64,000 nt of DNA from Pseudomonas persica (GCF_900291015.1 NZ_OLKL01000003.1:1-64000), one strand, 5' to 3'; counted from the stretch's first letter, positions 42,803 to 52,459 are shown. Notes: a model not told the origin generated them from the sequence alone. Translations and numbers: made by a program.

Positions 42803-44347
42803 TCACTTTCTCCAGGCCTTGCGCAAGCGCATCAACGCCTCGGCAATCTCCCCCTCCGGCACCGCCGCAAACCCCAACACCAGCCCTGCCCTTTTATCCA
42901 CAGGTACCTCGCTGTCCGTCAGCCAGAAATTGCTCAGCGGCGTCACCTCCACGCCCACCGCTTCAGCCTTGGCCACCAGTTCCTGCTCCCGAGCAAAGTT
43001 ATCCACATCGACCTTCACATGCAGCCCGGCCGCCACTTCCGGCATGCCGCCCAACCCCGGAATATCCACAGGCCAGCCGGCCTTGAGTACATTGCGCCGG
43101 CTCAACGCCGCCCTGCGCATACGACGGATATGCCGCTGGAAGTGCCCGCGGGCCATGAACTCGGCCATCACGCACTGGCTACTGACCTCCGAATGCCGCA
43201 CCGCCAGCGCCCGGCCCTGGCTGAACGCCTGCACCAGTTGCGGCGGCAGTACCAGGTAGCCCAGGCGCAACGCCGGAAAGGCGATCTTGCCGAAGGTACC
43301 GACGTACAGCACACGCCGGTGCCGGTCGAGCGCCGCAAGCGGAGCCAAGGGCGCACCGCTGTAACGGTACTCGCCGTCGTAGTCGTCTTCAATGATCCAG
43401 CCATCGCTGCGCTCGGCCCAGGCCAGCAATTCCAGGCGTCGCGCCAGGCTCATGGTCACCCCGGTCGGGTACTGGTGGGCCGGCGTGACATAGGCCAGCC
43501 GGCAATCCGCCAGCTGCCCGAGCCGGCGACAGTCCATGCCGTCCTCGTCCACTGGCACGCCATGCAACCTGCCACCAGCCAGCGCAAAGGCATGCCCAGC
43601 TGCGCGGTAACCCGGGTTTTCCACAGCCACACCGTCGCCCGGCTGCAACAGCAACTGTGCACAAAGGCTGATGGCCTGCTGCGCACCACTGGTGATCACA
43701 ATTTGTTCAGCCGTACAACTCAGCCCACGCGAGCGACGCAGGTAGGCCGCAATCAGTTCACGCAGCAGCGGCTCGCCTGCCGGGTCGCCATAACCCAGCT
43801 GCGCGGGAGCCGGATTGCGCCAGAAACCCGCCTGCAGCTTGGCCCAGACGTCGAACGGGAACAGGTCGAACGCCGGAATACCGACGCGAAAAGCACGCGG
43901 TGCACCGCTTCTTGGCGGCGGTAAATGGTTACTTTTCAGACGCTGCAAAGGCTCACTGGAGCGTCGGCTGCTGGATAAATCCTCAGTATCTTTCGAAGGA
44001 AATGTGGATAAGTCTGTTGATAACCTACGGGATAACCCTGTGGATACTTGTGTGGATAGTTTTCCGGTGGAGAGTTTCGGCAGTTGACTGACATAGGTGC
44101 CGTCGCCTACCCGGCTTTCGATGTAGCCCTCGGCATACAGCTGGTCATAGGCCCGCACCACGCTGTTGCGTGAAAGCGCCAGAATGGTAGCCAGATCTCG
44201 GGTGGCCGGCAGCCGCGTGCCACTGCTCAGGCGCCCGTCCAGCACCCGCGCACGTAGTGCCTGGTACAGCTGCTGGCTAAGCCCGCGGCGGCGATCGAGA
44301 GTGACCCCGGCAGGGTCGAAAGGCAACACAAGGGGGCGCTCGCTCAC
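42803..44347 (-). CDS. MocR-type regulator (GntR helix-turn-helix + aminotransferase fold)
   Basis: 514 aa. N-terminal GntR winged helix (LSQQLYQALRARVLDGRLSS, TRDLATILALSRNSVVRAYD), a linker at about residues 90-150, and a fold type I aminotransferase domain with the PLP Lys in GTFGKIAFPALRLGYLVLP. The linker contains tetrapeptide repeats (LSTQ VSTG LSRR LSTD LSTF) coded by a 12-bp DNA repeat that resembles a DnaA box. MocR proteins sense PLP or amino compounds; the divergent paiB-GNAT-GNAT operon is the likely target. Two perfect DnaA boxes also occur near the 3' end (42894, 42999). Confidence 0.92.
   Translation of the reverse strand: MSERPLVLPFDPAGVTLDRRRGLSQQLYQALRARVLDGRLSSGTRLPATRDLATILALSRNSVVRAYDQLYAEGYIESRVGDGTYVSQLPKLSTGKLSTQVSTGLSRRLSTDLSTFPSKDTEDLSSSRRSSEPLQRLKSNHLPPPRSGAPRAFRVGIPAFDLFPFDVWAKLQAGFWRNPAPAQLGYGDPAGEPLLRELIAAYLRRSRGLSCTAEQIVITSGAQQAISLCAQLLLQPGDGVAVENPGYRAAGHAFALAGGRLHGVPVDEDGMDCRRLGQLADCRLAYVTPAHQYPTGVTMSLARRLELLAWAERSDGWIIEDDYDGEYRYSGAPLAPLAALDRHRRVLYVGTFGKIAFPALRLGYLVLPPQLVQAFSQGRALAVRHSEVSSQCVMAEFMARGHFQRHIRRMRRAALSRRNVLKAGWPVDIPGLGGMPEVAAGLHVKVDVDNFAREQELVAKAEAVGVEVTPLSNFWLTDSEVPVDKRAGLVLGFAAVPEGEIAEALMRLRKAWRK
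42894..43007. promoter_or_regulatory. two perfect DnaA boxes within the mocR-like gene
   Basis: TTATCCACA at 42894-42902 and 42999-43007, both on the plus strand, inside the coding region (they read Val-Asp-Lys/Asn on the minus strand). Function as DnaA sites is inference. Confidence 0.45.
44003..44074 (-). repeat. 12-bp tandem array of DnaA-box-like sites in mocR linker
   Basis: On the minus strand: TTATCCACA (44003-44011, perfect box), TTATCAACA (44015-44023), TTATCCCGT (44027-44035), GTATCCACA (44039-44047), CTATCCACA (44051-44059), and a more diverged CTCTCCACC (44066-44074). The first five start exactly 12 bases apart, head to tail with three-base gaps. Each unit codes x-Ser-Thr-x, so it lengthens the protein linker. 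Confidence 0.8.
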
Positions 44348-44437
44348 GGCATTGGACCTATGAAAATAGCTGTTAATGGCTCTTACTATGAACCAATAGC
44401 CTGCCTAGGATGGGGCCATCGCACAAGGAAACCGAGC

Positions 44438-45067
44438 ATGTACAACAGCAAACCCCATCAGGAACACGACCTCGGCCGCCTGCATCAGCACATGCTCGAC
44501 ACCCGCCTGGCCATCCTGGTCAGCCACGGTGAGCAAGGTCTGCTGGCCACGCACCTGCCGGTGCTGGTCGATGTCGCCGAAGGCGAATTCGGCACCGTCT
44601 ATGCCCACCTGGCGCGTGCCAACCGCCAATGGCACGACCTGGAGCAAGGTGGCGAAGCCCTGCTGGTGTTCCCCGGCGCCGATGCCTATGTCAGCCCCGG
44701 CTACTACCCGAGCAAGGCCGACAACCCCAAGGTGGTGCCAACCTGGAACTACCTGGCCGTGCACGCCTATGGCCCGGCCGAAGTGATCCACGACGCCGAG
44801 CCTCTGCTGGCCATTGTCAGCCGCCTGACCGAGCGCCACGAACACGGCCGCAGCGAACCATGGAAAGTCACCGATGCCCCGCGTGACTACCTCGACGGCA
44901 TGCTCCGTGCCATCGTCGGCATCCGCCTGCCTATCGCTCGCCTGCAAGGCGCGCGCAAACTCAGCCAGAACCGCTCTGAGCAAGACATTGCCGGCGTGCG
45001 TGAAGGCCTGAGCGCCAGCCCCGATTACCTGGATAACCAACTCGCGGCGCACATGCGCCAACTCTGA
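44438..45067 (+). CDS. FMN-binding negative transcriptional regulator, PaiB-like
   Basis: 209 aa. Matches the PaiB family of split-barrel flavin-binding proteins: MYNSKPHQEHDLGRLHQHML, THLPVLVDVAEGEFGTVYAH, YVSPGYYPSKADNPKVVPTW and KLSQNRSEQDIAGVREGL near the end. The start ATG (44438) has AAGGA eight bases upstream. Bacillus PaiB acts with the acetyltransferase PaiA; here two GNAT genes follow within 11 and 7 bases, a similar layout. Divergent from the MocR gene, which probably controls it. Confidence 0.9.
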   Translation: MYNSKPHQEHDLGRLHQHMLDTRLAILVSHGEQGLLATHLPVLVDVAEGEFGTVYAHLARANRQWHDLEQGGEALLVFPGADAYVSPGYYPSKADNPKVVPTWNYLAVHAYGPAEVIHDAEPLLAIVSRLTERHEHGRSEPWKVTDAPRDYLDGMLRAIVGIRLPIARLQGARKLSQNRSEQDIAGVREGLSASPDYLDNQLAAHMRQL

Positions 45068-45078
45068 AGGAATAGCCC

Positions 45079-45525
45079 ATGTCCAGCGTTACCCTGCGTC
45101 CTGTCACCGCCCAAGACCACGCTGCCTGGCTTGCCCTGTGGCAGGCCTACTTGCACTTCTATGAATCCGAACTGGCCGATGAGGTGAGCCTCAGCACCTG
45201 GCAGCGCCTGCTCGACCCCAACGAGCCAACCCATTCAGCCCTGGCCTGGGTCGATGGCAAGGCGGTGGGAATGGTCAACTTCATCTACCATCGTTCCAAC
45301 TGGAGCATCAAGAACGCCTGCTACCTGCAGGACCTGTACGTGGACCGCGCGCAACGTGGCCTGGGCATCGGCCGCCAGCTGATCGAGCACGTCTACGCCA
45401 AAGCCAAGGCCGACAACTGCAGCAAGGTGTACTGGGTGACCCACGAGACCAACGCCACCGCCATCAGCCTGTACCAGCAGGTTGCCGAGCGCTCGGGCTT
45501 CATCCAATTCCGCAAAGAGTTGTAA
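45079..45525 (+). CDS. GNAT-family N-acetyltransferase
   Basis: 148 aa. One GNAT domain; the acetyl-CoA loop is LYVDRAQRGLGIGRQLIEHV (R/Q-x-x-G-x-G/A). The N-terminal MSSVTLRPVTAQDHAAWLAL is standard. The substrate is not evident; position after paiB and before another GNAT suggests polyamine or amino-compound acetylation. Start ATG 45079 follows AAGGAAT. Confidence 0.92.
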   Translation: MSSVTLRPVTAQDHAAWLALWQAYLHFYESELADEVSLSTWQRLLDPNEPTHSALAWVDGKAVGMVNFIYHRSNWSIKNACYLQDLYVDRAQRGLGIGRQLIEHVYAKAKADNCSKVYWVTHETNATAISLYQQVAERSGFIQFRKEL

Positions 45526-45532
45526 GCCGAAC

Positions 45533-46204
45533 ATGACCGACGCATTGAACTGGAAACCCGCCGCAACCCCCAAGGCCGAGCCCATCGACGGCCGCTTCAT
45601 CCGCCTGGAAAAGCTCGACCCGGCGCGCCATGGCGACGACCTCTGGGAGGCGCTGCAAGGCCCGGCTGCCGACCCGGTGCTGTGGGACTACCTGCCCTAT
45701 GGCCCGTTCGCCGAACGTGCCGCCTTTGATCGCTGGCTGGAGGGCAACGCCGCCGGCCGCGACCCGCTGTTCTACACCGTGATCGACCGCCCCAGCGGCC
45801 AGGCCCAGGGCATCCTCAGCCTGATGTCGATCGTGCCCGACCACGGCCGCATCGAAATCGGCCACGTCGCCTTCGGCGCCGCCATGCAGCGCACGCCCAA
45901 GAGCACCGAGGCGGTATACCTGCTGGGCAAACTGGCCTTCGAACTGGGCAACCGCCGGCTGGAGTGGAAGTGCAACAACGCCAACGCCCGCTCCAGGCGC
46001 GCGGCGGAACGGTTTGGCTTTGTCTACGAGGGGGTGTTCCGCAAGCACTTGGTGGTGAAGGACCACAACCGCGATACAGCCTGGTATTCGATTACCGATG
46101 ATGAGTGGCCGGCGCTGGCGGCCGCGTTCGAGCGCTGGTTGAGTGAAGAGAACCAGCGGCCGCAAGGCCAGGTGCGGACACTTGAGGACTGCCGTAGGGG
46201 GTGA
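45533..46204 (+). CDS. GNAT-family acetyltransferase, RimJ/RimL type
   Basis: 223 aa. Motifs LDPARHGDDLWEALQGPAAD, AQGILSLMSIVPDHGRIEIG, RTPKSTEAVYLLGKLAFE and RLEWKCNNANARSRRAAERF follow the GNAT type used by RimL-like proteins. ATG at 45533, seven bases after the previous gene. Last gene of the paiB-GNAT-GNAT unit; it converges with the HipB-like gene. Confidence 0.92.
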   Translation: MTDALNWKPAATPKAEPIDGRFIRLEKLDPARHGDDLWEALQGPAADPVLWDYLPYGPFAERAAFDRWLEGNAAGRDPLFYTVIDRPSGQAQGILSLMSIVPDHGRIEIGHVAFGAAMQRTPKSTEAVYLLGKLAFELGNRRLEWKCNNANARSRRAAERFGFVYEGVFRKHLVVKDHNRDTAWYSITDDEWPALAAAFERWLSEENQRPQGQVRTLEDCRRG

Positions 46205-46254
46205 TCGGCATAACCGATCACGGGTCGGCAGGCCCGCGATCGGTGCAAGCCCGG

Positions 46255-46533
46255 TTATCTGATCGGGCTCGCACGCCTGACGACGCCCATCTGCAAACCG
46301 AACGGTTTGAAGACAGCGTTCAACGATTTCAGCGTGGGGTTACCGTCCCCCTGCTCGATCTGAATGAGCGTTCGCACGGAAATCTTGCACATCAGCGCAA
46401 ACTGGGTCTGCTGCATCTTTGCAACTTCTACGCGCAGGCGGCGAACGGCAGTACCCAGCTCGATAGTGCCGTCGGCAATACCTTCGCGCACGCCATCAAT
46501 CATCAGACCTCGGGCATCGATGGAAACCGTCAT
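46255..46533 (-). CDS. XRE/HipB-like helix-turn-helix protein (antitoxin-type regulator)
   Basis: 92 aa. Helix-turn-helix of the Xre/HipB class: LRVEVAKMQQTQFALMCKIS, VRTLIQIEQGDGNPTLKSLN, AVFKPFGLQMGVV. Start ATG at 46533 overlaps the hipA-like stop (ATGA). In classical hipBA loci the regulator comes first; here it is second. It likely binds the four palindromes before the operon and neutralises the kinase. Confidence 0.85.
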   Translation of the reverse strand: MTVSIDARGLMIDGVREGIADGTIELGTAVRRLRVEVAKMQQTQFALMCKISVRTLIQIEQGDGNPTLKSLNAVFKPFGLQMGVVRRASPIR

Positions 46534-47855
46534 GCCAACCCCCACTCCGCCATCCGGCGCTCGAGCTTGCCCAGCGCAATCGCCGGGTGATTCATCACTG
46601 CCTCCGGGAGCCCAAGGCCGGACAAGATATCGGGCAATGCCAATAGGTGCCGGGCCTCCTGACGCAAACGCTGGTAAGCCTCATCCGGATCGATGAATTC
46701 GGCTAGCGCAACACAGGCTGCCTGCCAGTCGATTTCGCCTGCTCTTTCGATCAAAGCGGGCCACTTCGTCGTTCTGGTTACTCCTTCCTGATCCATCACC
46801 ATCGGTGCCAAGTCGTAAATGGGTGCAAGACGCACTGTGTCGCGGGTACGAATGATCGCTGTATTGCGTCCATGGTTATCGGCGTTACCCAGGATCTTGT
46901 TGATCAGGTCGCGCCGCAGGTAATCCGCGATCAGATCAGGCACCTCTTTACCCTGCCCGACCATCTTCCACAAGCCAACGAGCGTCTCGATCACCTCCAA
47001 ATGCCCCATCCGGCTACCGGGTTCGGTTACCCCACACAAGGAATACATCGATTCCACGGCAAACCGCTGTACTCCCTGATCGGTAACCTGACGGTCGAAG
47101 CGTTCCATCCACAGGCTGGGCTTGGCTCCCTCTTCCAGCGCCATGTGTTCACTGGCCACCGTCTCGATGCCAAGCTGCTGCAACGCCCTGTAATAGAGGT
47201 ACTCGGCCCGCAGGATATCCTGATCATCGGCCAAGGCCTGGTGCCTGGCGAACTTGATGAACCAATGGCGACAGGCCCTCTCATCCGCAAGCACCGCGTC
47301 CGGGTACAACTGGCCGTTTTCATCTTCGGTCATCAGCAGCTTTGGCGCCTCTCCACCAGCGCCTGTCGCGCCACCTATGGCCGCGCCCTGCTCGTAGGCG
47401 TACTCCAGAAAACGTTGATCGCGAACGATGACGTCCTGGCGGGTAAAACCGATGGGGTCCGCAAGGTCCAGTAACTCAGCCGACTCCCTGATGCGCATAT
47501 TACCAATCGGAGCTGGGGTGGAGCGCCCTAGCAGAAACAAGTCTTCCCCCATGCCTGCCGGTTTTTCACGACCGATATGCCTCAGCAGAAAACGCTTCGC
47601 AGCCCCTGCAGGCGCGATGTCGTACAGGAATGCAGGAGCATGCGGTAGACGATGAGAGCCAAAGTCCACCGGGAGCTTGGCACTGGCCGCCTGGCTGAAC
47701 AGGCTGTCGTACGCATGCAGATTGGTCTTGACGTAGTTGGATGTATATCCGAACTCGCAAGGGCTGGAGAGGCTTCTTTCCGGTTCGGTGAAGGCGATGG
47801 CAATAGCATCCTGCCATTTACCTTGATCATGTAATTGGAGCGTGAGTCGGTACAT
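46530..47855 (-). CDS. HipA-like serine/threonine kinase (type II toxin-antitoxin)
   Basis: 441 aa. HipA family kinase: N-terminal barrel (MYRLTLQLHDQGKWQDAIAI ... FLYDIAPAGAAKRFLL), catalytic loop NADNHGRNTAIIR and metal motif APIYDLAPMVMDQEG. E. coli HipA phosphorylates GltX and causes persistence; this protein's target is unknown. ATG at 47855 has AGGTGG just upstream and excludes an odd 28-residue extension. The typical P-loop-like GAxxGG (AIGGATGAGGEAPK) is present. Composition is somewhat richer in AT than neighbours, and the two-gene unit sits between conserved genes, consistent with acquisition. Confidence 0.88.
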   Translation of the reverse strand: MYRLTLQLHDQGKWQDAIAIAFTEPERSLSSPCEFGYTSNYVKTNLHAYDSLFSQAASAKLPVDFGSHRLPHAPAFLYDIAPAGAAKRFLLRHIGREKPAGMGEDLFLLGRSTPAPIGNMRIRESAELLDLADPIGFTRQDVIVRDQRFLEYAYEQGAAIGGATGAGGEAPKLLMTEDENGQLYPDAVLADERACRHWFIKFARHQALADDQDILRAEYLYYRALQQLGIETVASEHMALEEGAKPSLWMERFDRQVTDQGVQRFAVESMYSLCGVTEPGSRMGHLEVIETLVGLWKMVGQGKEVPDLIADYLRRDLINKILGNADNHGRNTAIIRTRDTVRLAPIYDLAPMVMDQEGVTRTTKWPALIERAGEIDWQAACVALAEFIDPDEAYQRLRQEARHLLALPDILSGLGLPEAVMNHPAIALGKLERRMAEWGLA

Positions 47856-47863
47856 TGGCCACC

Positions 47864-48003
47864 TGCAATTTACTGCATGTTTTCGATCAGTCTCAGCCGT
47901 CAGCCTGCAGTATAGTGCAGATGTTTTTCTGAACCACACCCAATTTATGCATTTTAGTGCAGATCATGGCGGCCTTGGCGCCTGTCATCTGCACTAAATT
48001 GCA
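47864..48003 (-). promoter_or_regulatory. four phased palindromic operators upstream of hipA-like gene
   Basis: Four 14-mers TGCA-N6-TGCA start at 47864, 47906, 47948 and 47990, exactly 42 bp apart. Their inner bases are AT-rich (ATTTAC, GTATAG, TTTTAG, CTAAAT). The second overlaps a minus-strand -10 TATACT (47909-47914) and the first lies nine bases before the start codon. 42 bp is four turns of B-DNA, so all face the same side. Confidence 0.85.
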
Positions 48004-48014
48004 TATTGTTCCAT

Positions 48015-48040
48015 AAAAAAAGGGGAGCATTCCGCTCCCC
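48015..48040 (-). terminator. terminator of the pyruvate carboxylase operon
   Basis: Minus-strand stem GGGGAGC / GCTCCCC, five-base loop, then seven T; 33 bases past the pycB stop. Confidence 0.95.
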
Positions 48041-48072
48041 AGAGGTTAACCGCTTGTAGATGAAGGCTTATC

Positions 48073-49881
48073 TCAGCCCTCGATCTCGATCAGGATCTCA
48101 CCCGGCGTCACACGGTCGCCCTTGGCCACGTGAATGGCCACGACCTTGCCAGCGATACCCGCCTGCACTTCGGTCTCCATCTTCATGGCTTCGGTGATCA
48201 GCACGGCCTGGCCGGTCTTGACCATGTCGCCTTCCTTGACCAGCACATCGACGATGTTGCCTGGCATGGTGGTGCTGACGTGGCCCGGGGCGCTGGCCTG
48301 CTTGCGCTTGCTGCCGCCGCCGCCAACGAACTCGTTGAGTGGCTCGAACACCACTTCTTCCGGCATGCCGTCGATCGACAGGTAGAAGTGGCGCTTGCCT
48401 TCGGCCTTCACGCCCACACCGGTGATGTCGACGCGGTAGGTTTCGCCGTGCACGTCGATGACGAACTCGGTCGGTACGCCTTCACCGCCATGGGACGTCA
48501 TTGCGCCCGCCTCAGGAATTGGCAGCAGGACTTCAGGGCTCAGGGTACCGGCTTCGCGTTCTTCGAGGAACTTGCGGCCAATGTCCGGGAACATGGCGAA
48601 AGTCAGCACGTCTTCTTCACAACGGGCCAGAGCGCCGATGTCGGCACGCAGCTTGGCCATTTCCGGCTTCAGCAGGTCGGCCGGGCGTACGTCGATCACT
48701 TCTTCGCTGCCGATCGCCTGGCGACGCAGCTGCTCGTTGACCACGCCCGGGGCCTTGCCGTAACCGCCTTGCAGGTACAGCTTCACCTCGTTGGTGATGG
48801 TCTTGTAGCGCTCGCCAGCCAGCACGTTGAAGAACGCCTGGGTGCCGACGATCTGCGAAGTCGGGGTCACCAGCGGCGGGAAGCCGAGGTCTTCACGCAC
48901 GCGCGGGATCTCTGCCAGCACTTCGTTCATGCGGTTGAGGGCGCCCTGCTCCTTGAGCTGGTTGGCCAGGTTGGAAATCATGCCGCCCGGTACCTGGTTG
49001 ACCTGCACGCGGGTGTCCACGGCGGTGAACTCGCTTTCGAACTGGTGGTACTTCTTGCGCACGGCATAGAAGTACAGGCCGATTTCCTGCAGCAGTTCCA
49101 GGTCCAGGCCGGTGTCGAATTCGCTGCCCTTGAGCGCGGCAACCATCGACTCGGTACCCGGGTGGCTGGTGCCCCAGGCGAAGCTGGAGATGGCGGTGTC
49201 GATGTGATCGGCACCGTTTTCCACAGCCTTCAGCTGGCACATGGCAGCCAGGCCAGCGGTATCGTGGGAGTGGATGAACACCGGCAACGACTGCTCGGCC
49301 TTCAGAGCCTTGACCAGTTCGCCGGTGGCGAACGGGGTCAGCAGGCCGGCCATGTCCTTGATCGCGACCGAGTCGCAACCCATGGCTTCCATCTGCTTGG
49401 CCTGGTTCACGAAGGCTTCGATGGTATGCACCGGGCTGGTGGTGTAGGCGATGGTGCCCTGGGCGTGCTTGCCGGCGGCCTTGACTGCTTCAATGGCCAC
49501 GCGCAGGTTACGCACGTCGTTCATGGCGTCGAAGATGCGGAACACATCGATACCGTTGACCGCGGCCTTGGCGACGAAGGCCTTGACCACGTCGTCGCTG
49601 TAGTGACGGTAGCCCAGCAGGTTCTGGCCGCGCAGCAGCATTTGCAGGCGGGTGTTGGGCAGCGCCGCGCGCAGCTTGCGCAGGCGCTCCCACGGGTCTT
49701 CCTTGAGGAAGCGCACGCAGGCGTCGAAGGTGGCGCCACCCCAGACTTCCAGCGACCAGTAGCCGACCTTGTCGAGCTTGTCGCAGATCGGCAGCATGTC
49801 TTCGGTACGCATGCGGGTTGCCAGCAGGGACTGGTGGGCGTCGCGCAGGATCGTGTCGGTTACGTGAATTTTCTTGGACAT
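48073..49881 (-). CDS. pycB: pyruvate carboxylase subunit B (oxaloacetate-forming, biotinylated)
   Basis: 602 aa. N-terminal carboxyltransferase domain of the OadA type: VTDTILRDAHQSLLATRMRT, LRGQNLLGYRHYSDDVV, HSHDTAGLAAM and TAISSFAWGTSHPG. The C-terminal biotinyl domain has EAMKMET, with the biotin Lys. An Ala/Gly-rich linker (FVGGGGSKRKQASAPG) joins them. With subunit A it carboxylates pyruvate to oxaloacetate, refilling the TCA cycle; sometimes annotated oadA. Eleven bases after pycA; no oxaloacetate decarboxylase membrane subunits nearby, which favours the carboxylase role. Confidence 0.93.
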   Translation of the reverse strand: MSKKIHVTDTILRDAHQSLLATRMRTEDMLPICDKLDKVGYWSLEVWGGATFDACVRFLKEDPWERLRKLRAALPNTRLQMLLRGQNLLGYRHYSDDVVKAFVAKAAVNGIDVFRIFDAMNDVRNLRVAIEAVKAAGKHAQGTIAYTTSPVHTIEAFVNQAKQMEAMGCDSVAIKDMAGLLTPFATGELVKALKAEQSLPVFIHSHDTAGLAAMCQLKAVENGADHIDTAISSFAWGTSHPGTESMVAALKGSEFDTGLDLELLQEIGLYFYAVRKKYHQFESEFTAVDTRVQVNQVPGGMISNLANQLKEQGALNRMNEVLAEIPRVREDLGFPPLVTPTSQIVGTQAFFNVLAGERYKTITNEVKLYLQGGYGKAPGVVNEQLRRQAIGSEEVIDVRPADLLKPEMAKLRADIGALARCEEDVLTFAMFPDIGRKFLEEREAGTLSPEVLLPIPEAGAMTSHGGEGVPTEFVIDVHGETYRVDITGVGVKAEGKRHFYLSIDGMPEEVVFEPLNEFVGGGGSKRKQASAPGHVSTTMPGNIVDVLVKEGDMVKTGQAVLITEAMKMETEVQAGIAGKVVAIHVAKGDRVTPGEILIEIEG

Positions 49882-49891
49882 TATGGGTTCC

Positions 49892-51307
<1,416 letters not shown>

Positions 51308-51414
51308 TGGAGTCTTCCCAAAGCCGTAGGAACAGTCGAGCCGGTTCTACCGGTCGGCGCGTGACCAGACGTTGCTGGCCAGTCGCACATTCACCCTAGC
51401 GCTGTAGGTTGATA

Positions 51415-51434
51415 AACAAAAATCAATATTTGTT
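51415..51434. promoter_or_regulatory. candidate LysR-type operator between pycA and LysR gene
   Basis: Interrupted dyad AACAAA-N8-TTTGTT in the 189-bp divergent gap, AT-rich and close to a TATAGT -10 of the LysR gene. Confidence 0.5.
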
Positions 51435-51496
51435 AGGGGCTGTATTAGCAAAAGCTTATAGTGCGGTAACAAGGTGTTGCCGAAGGGCGGATAAAA

Positions 51497-52459
51497 ATGC
51501 GTAAGTCCTTGATGCGTATGACTTTACGTCAATTACAGATCTTCAACGAGGTGTGCGATCTGCGTTCGTACAGCCGTGCGGCGGAAGAGATGGCGCTGAC
51601 ACAACCCGCCGTTAGTCTACAAATCCGCCAGCTCGAAGAACTGATCGGCCAGCCGCTGTTCGAGTATGTGGGCAAGAAGCTCTACCTGACCGAAGCTGCC
51701 GAGGCCCTGCAACGTGCCAGCCGCGATATCTTCGGGCGCCTGGAGAGCCTGGACATGCAACTGTCGGACCTGCAGGGTTCACTGCAGGGGCAGCTGAAAC
51801 TGGCGATCGAGTCCAGTGCCAAGTACTTCGTGCCACACCTGTTCGCTGCCTTCAAGCAGCGCCACCCGGAGGTCAACCTGACCCTGACGGTGGTCAACCG
51901 CGCCCAGGCCATCCGCCGCCTGTCGGACAATCGCGACGACCTGATCATCATGTCCATGGTACCGCAGGACATGGGCCTGGAGTTTCTGCCGTTCCTCAAC
52001 AACCCGATCGTCGCGGTGGCGCCGCCCGAGCACCCGCTGTGCAAGCTGGAGCAGCTGCGCCTGCAGGACCTGGAGCCTCATACCTTGCTGGTCCGCGAAC
52101 AAGGTTCGGGCACGCGCAAGGCTTGCGAGGAGTACTTCAAGGACAAACGCGTGCACTTCACCCAGACCCTGGAAGTGGCCTCGGCCGACGCCCAGCGCGA
52201 GTGCGTGATCGCCGGCCTGGGCATTGCCCTGCTGACCCGCCATGCGGTCAACCTGGAGCTGGCCACCGGGGTGCTGATGGAACTGCCGGTAGAGGAACTG
52301 CCGTTGTACCGCAGCTGGTGCGTGGTGCAGGCCAAGGCCAAACGGCAGTCGCCGGTGGCCTTGGCCTTCCTGGCGTTCATCCGCAGCGAACGTGCGCTGA
52401 TCAGCGCGCTGGCTGAGCGTTTTTCGGGGAAGTTGCCGCCGAAGCCTGCCAGACCGTGA
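51497..52459 (+). CDS. LysR-type transcriptional regulator divergent from pycA
   Basis: 320 aa. Winged helix LRQLQIFNEVCDLRSYSRAA ... TQPAVSLQIRQLEELIG, effector domain similar to the CbbR/CysB-like group. The start could be the ATG at 51497 or one of two in-frame ATGs at 51512 and 51518. Divergent placement with a dyad in between suggests control of pycAB. Its 3' end overlaps the 3' end of a small minus-strand gene by 59 bases. Confidence 0.9.
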   Translation: MRKSLMRMTLRQLQIFNEVCDLRSYSRAAEEMALTQPAVSLQIRQLEELIGQPLFEYVGKKLYLTEAAEALQRASRDIFGRLESLDMQLSDLQGSLQGQLKLAIESSAKYFVPHLFAAFKQRHPEVNLTLTVVNRAQAIRRLSDNRDDLIIMSMVPQDMGLEFLPFLNNPIVAVAPPEHPLCKLEQLRLQDLEPHTLLVREQGSGTRKACEEYFKDKRVHFTQTLEVASADAQRECVIAGLGIALLTRHAVNLELATGVLMELPVEELPLYRSWCVVQAKAKRQSPVALAFLAFIRSERALISALAERFSGKLPPKPARP

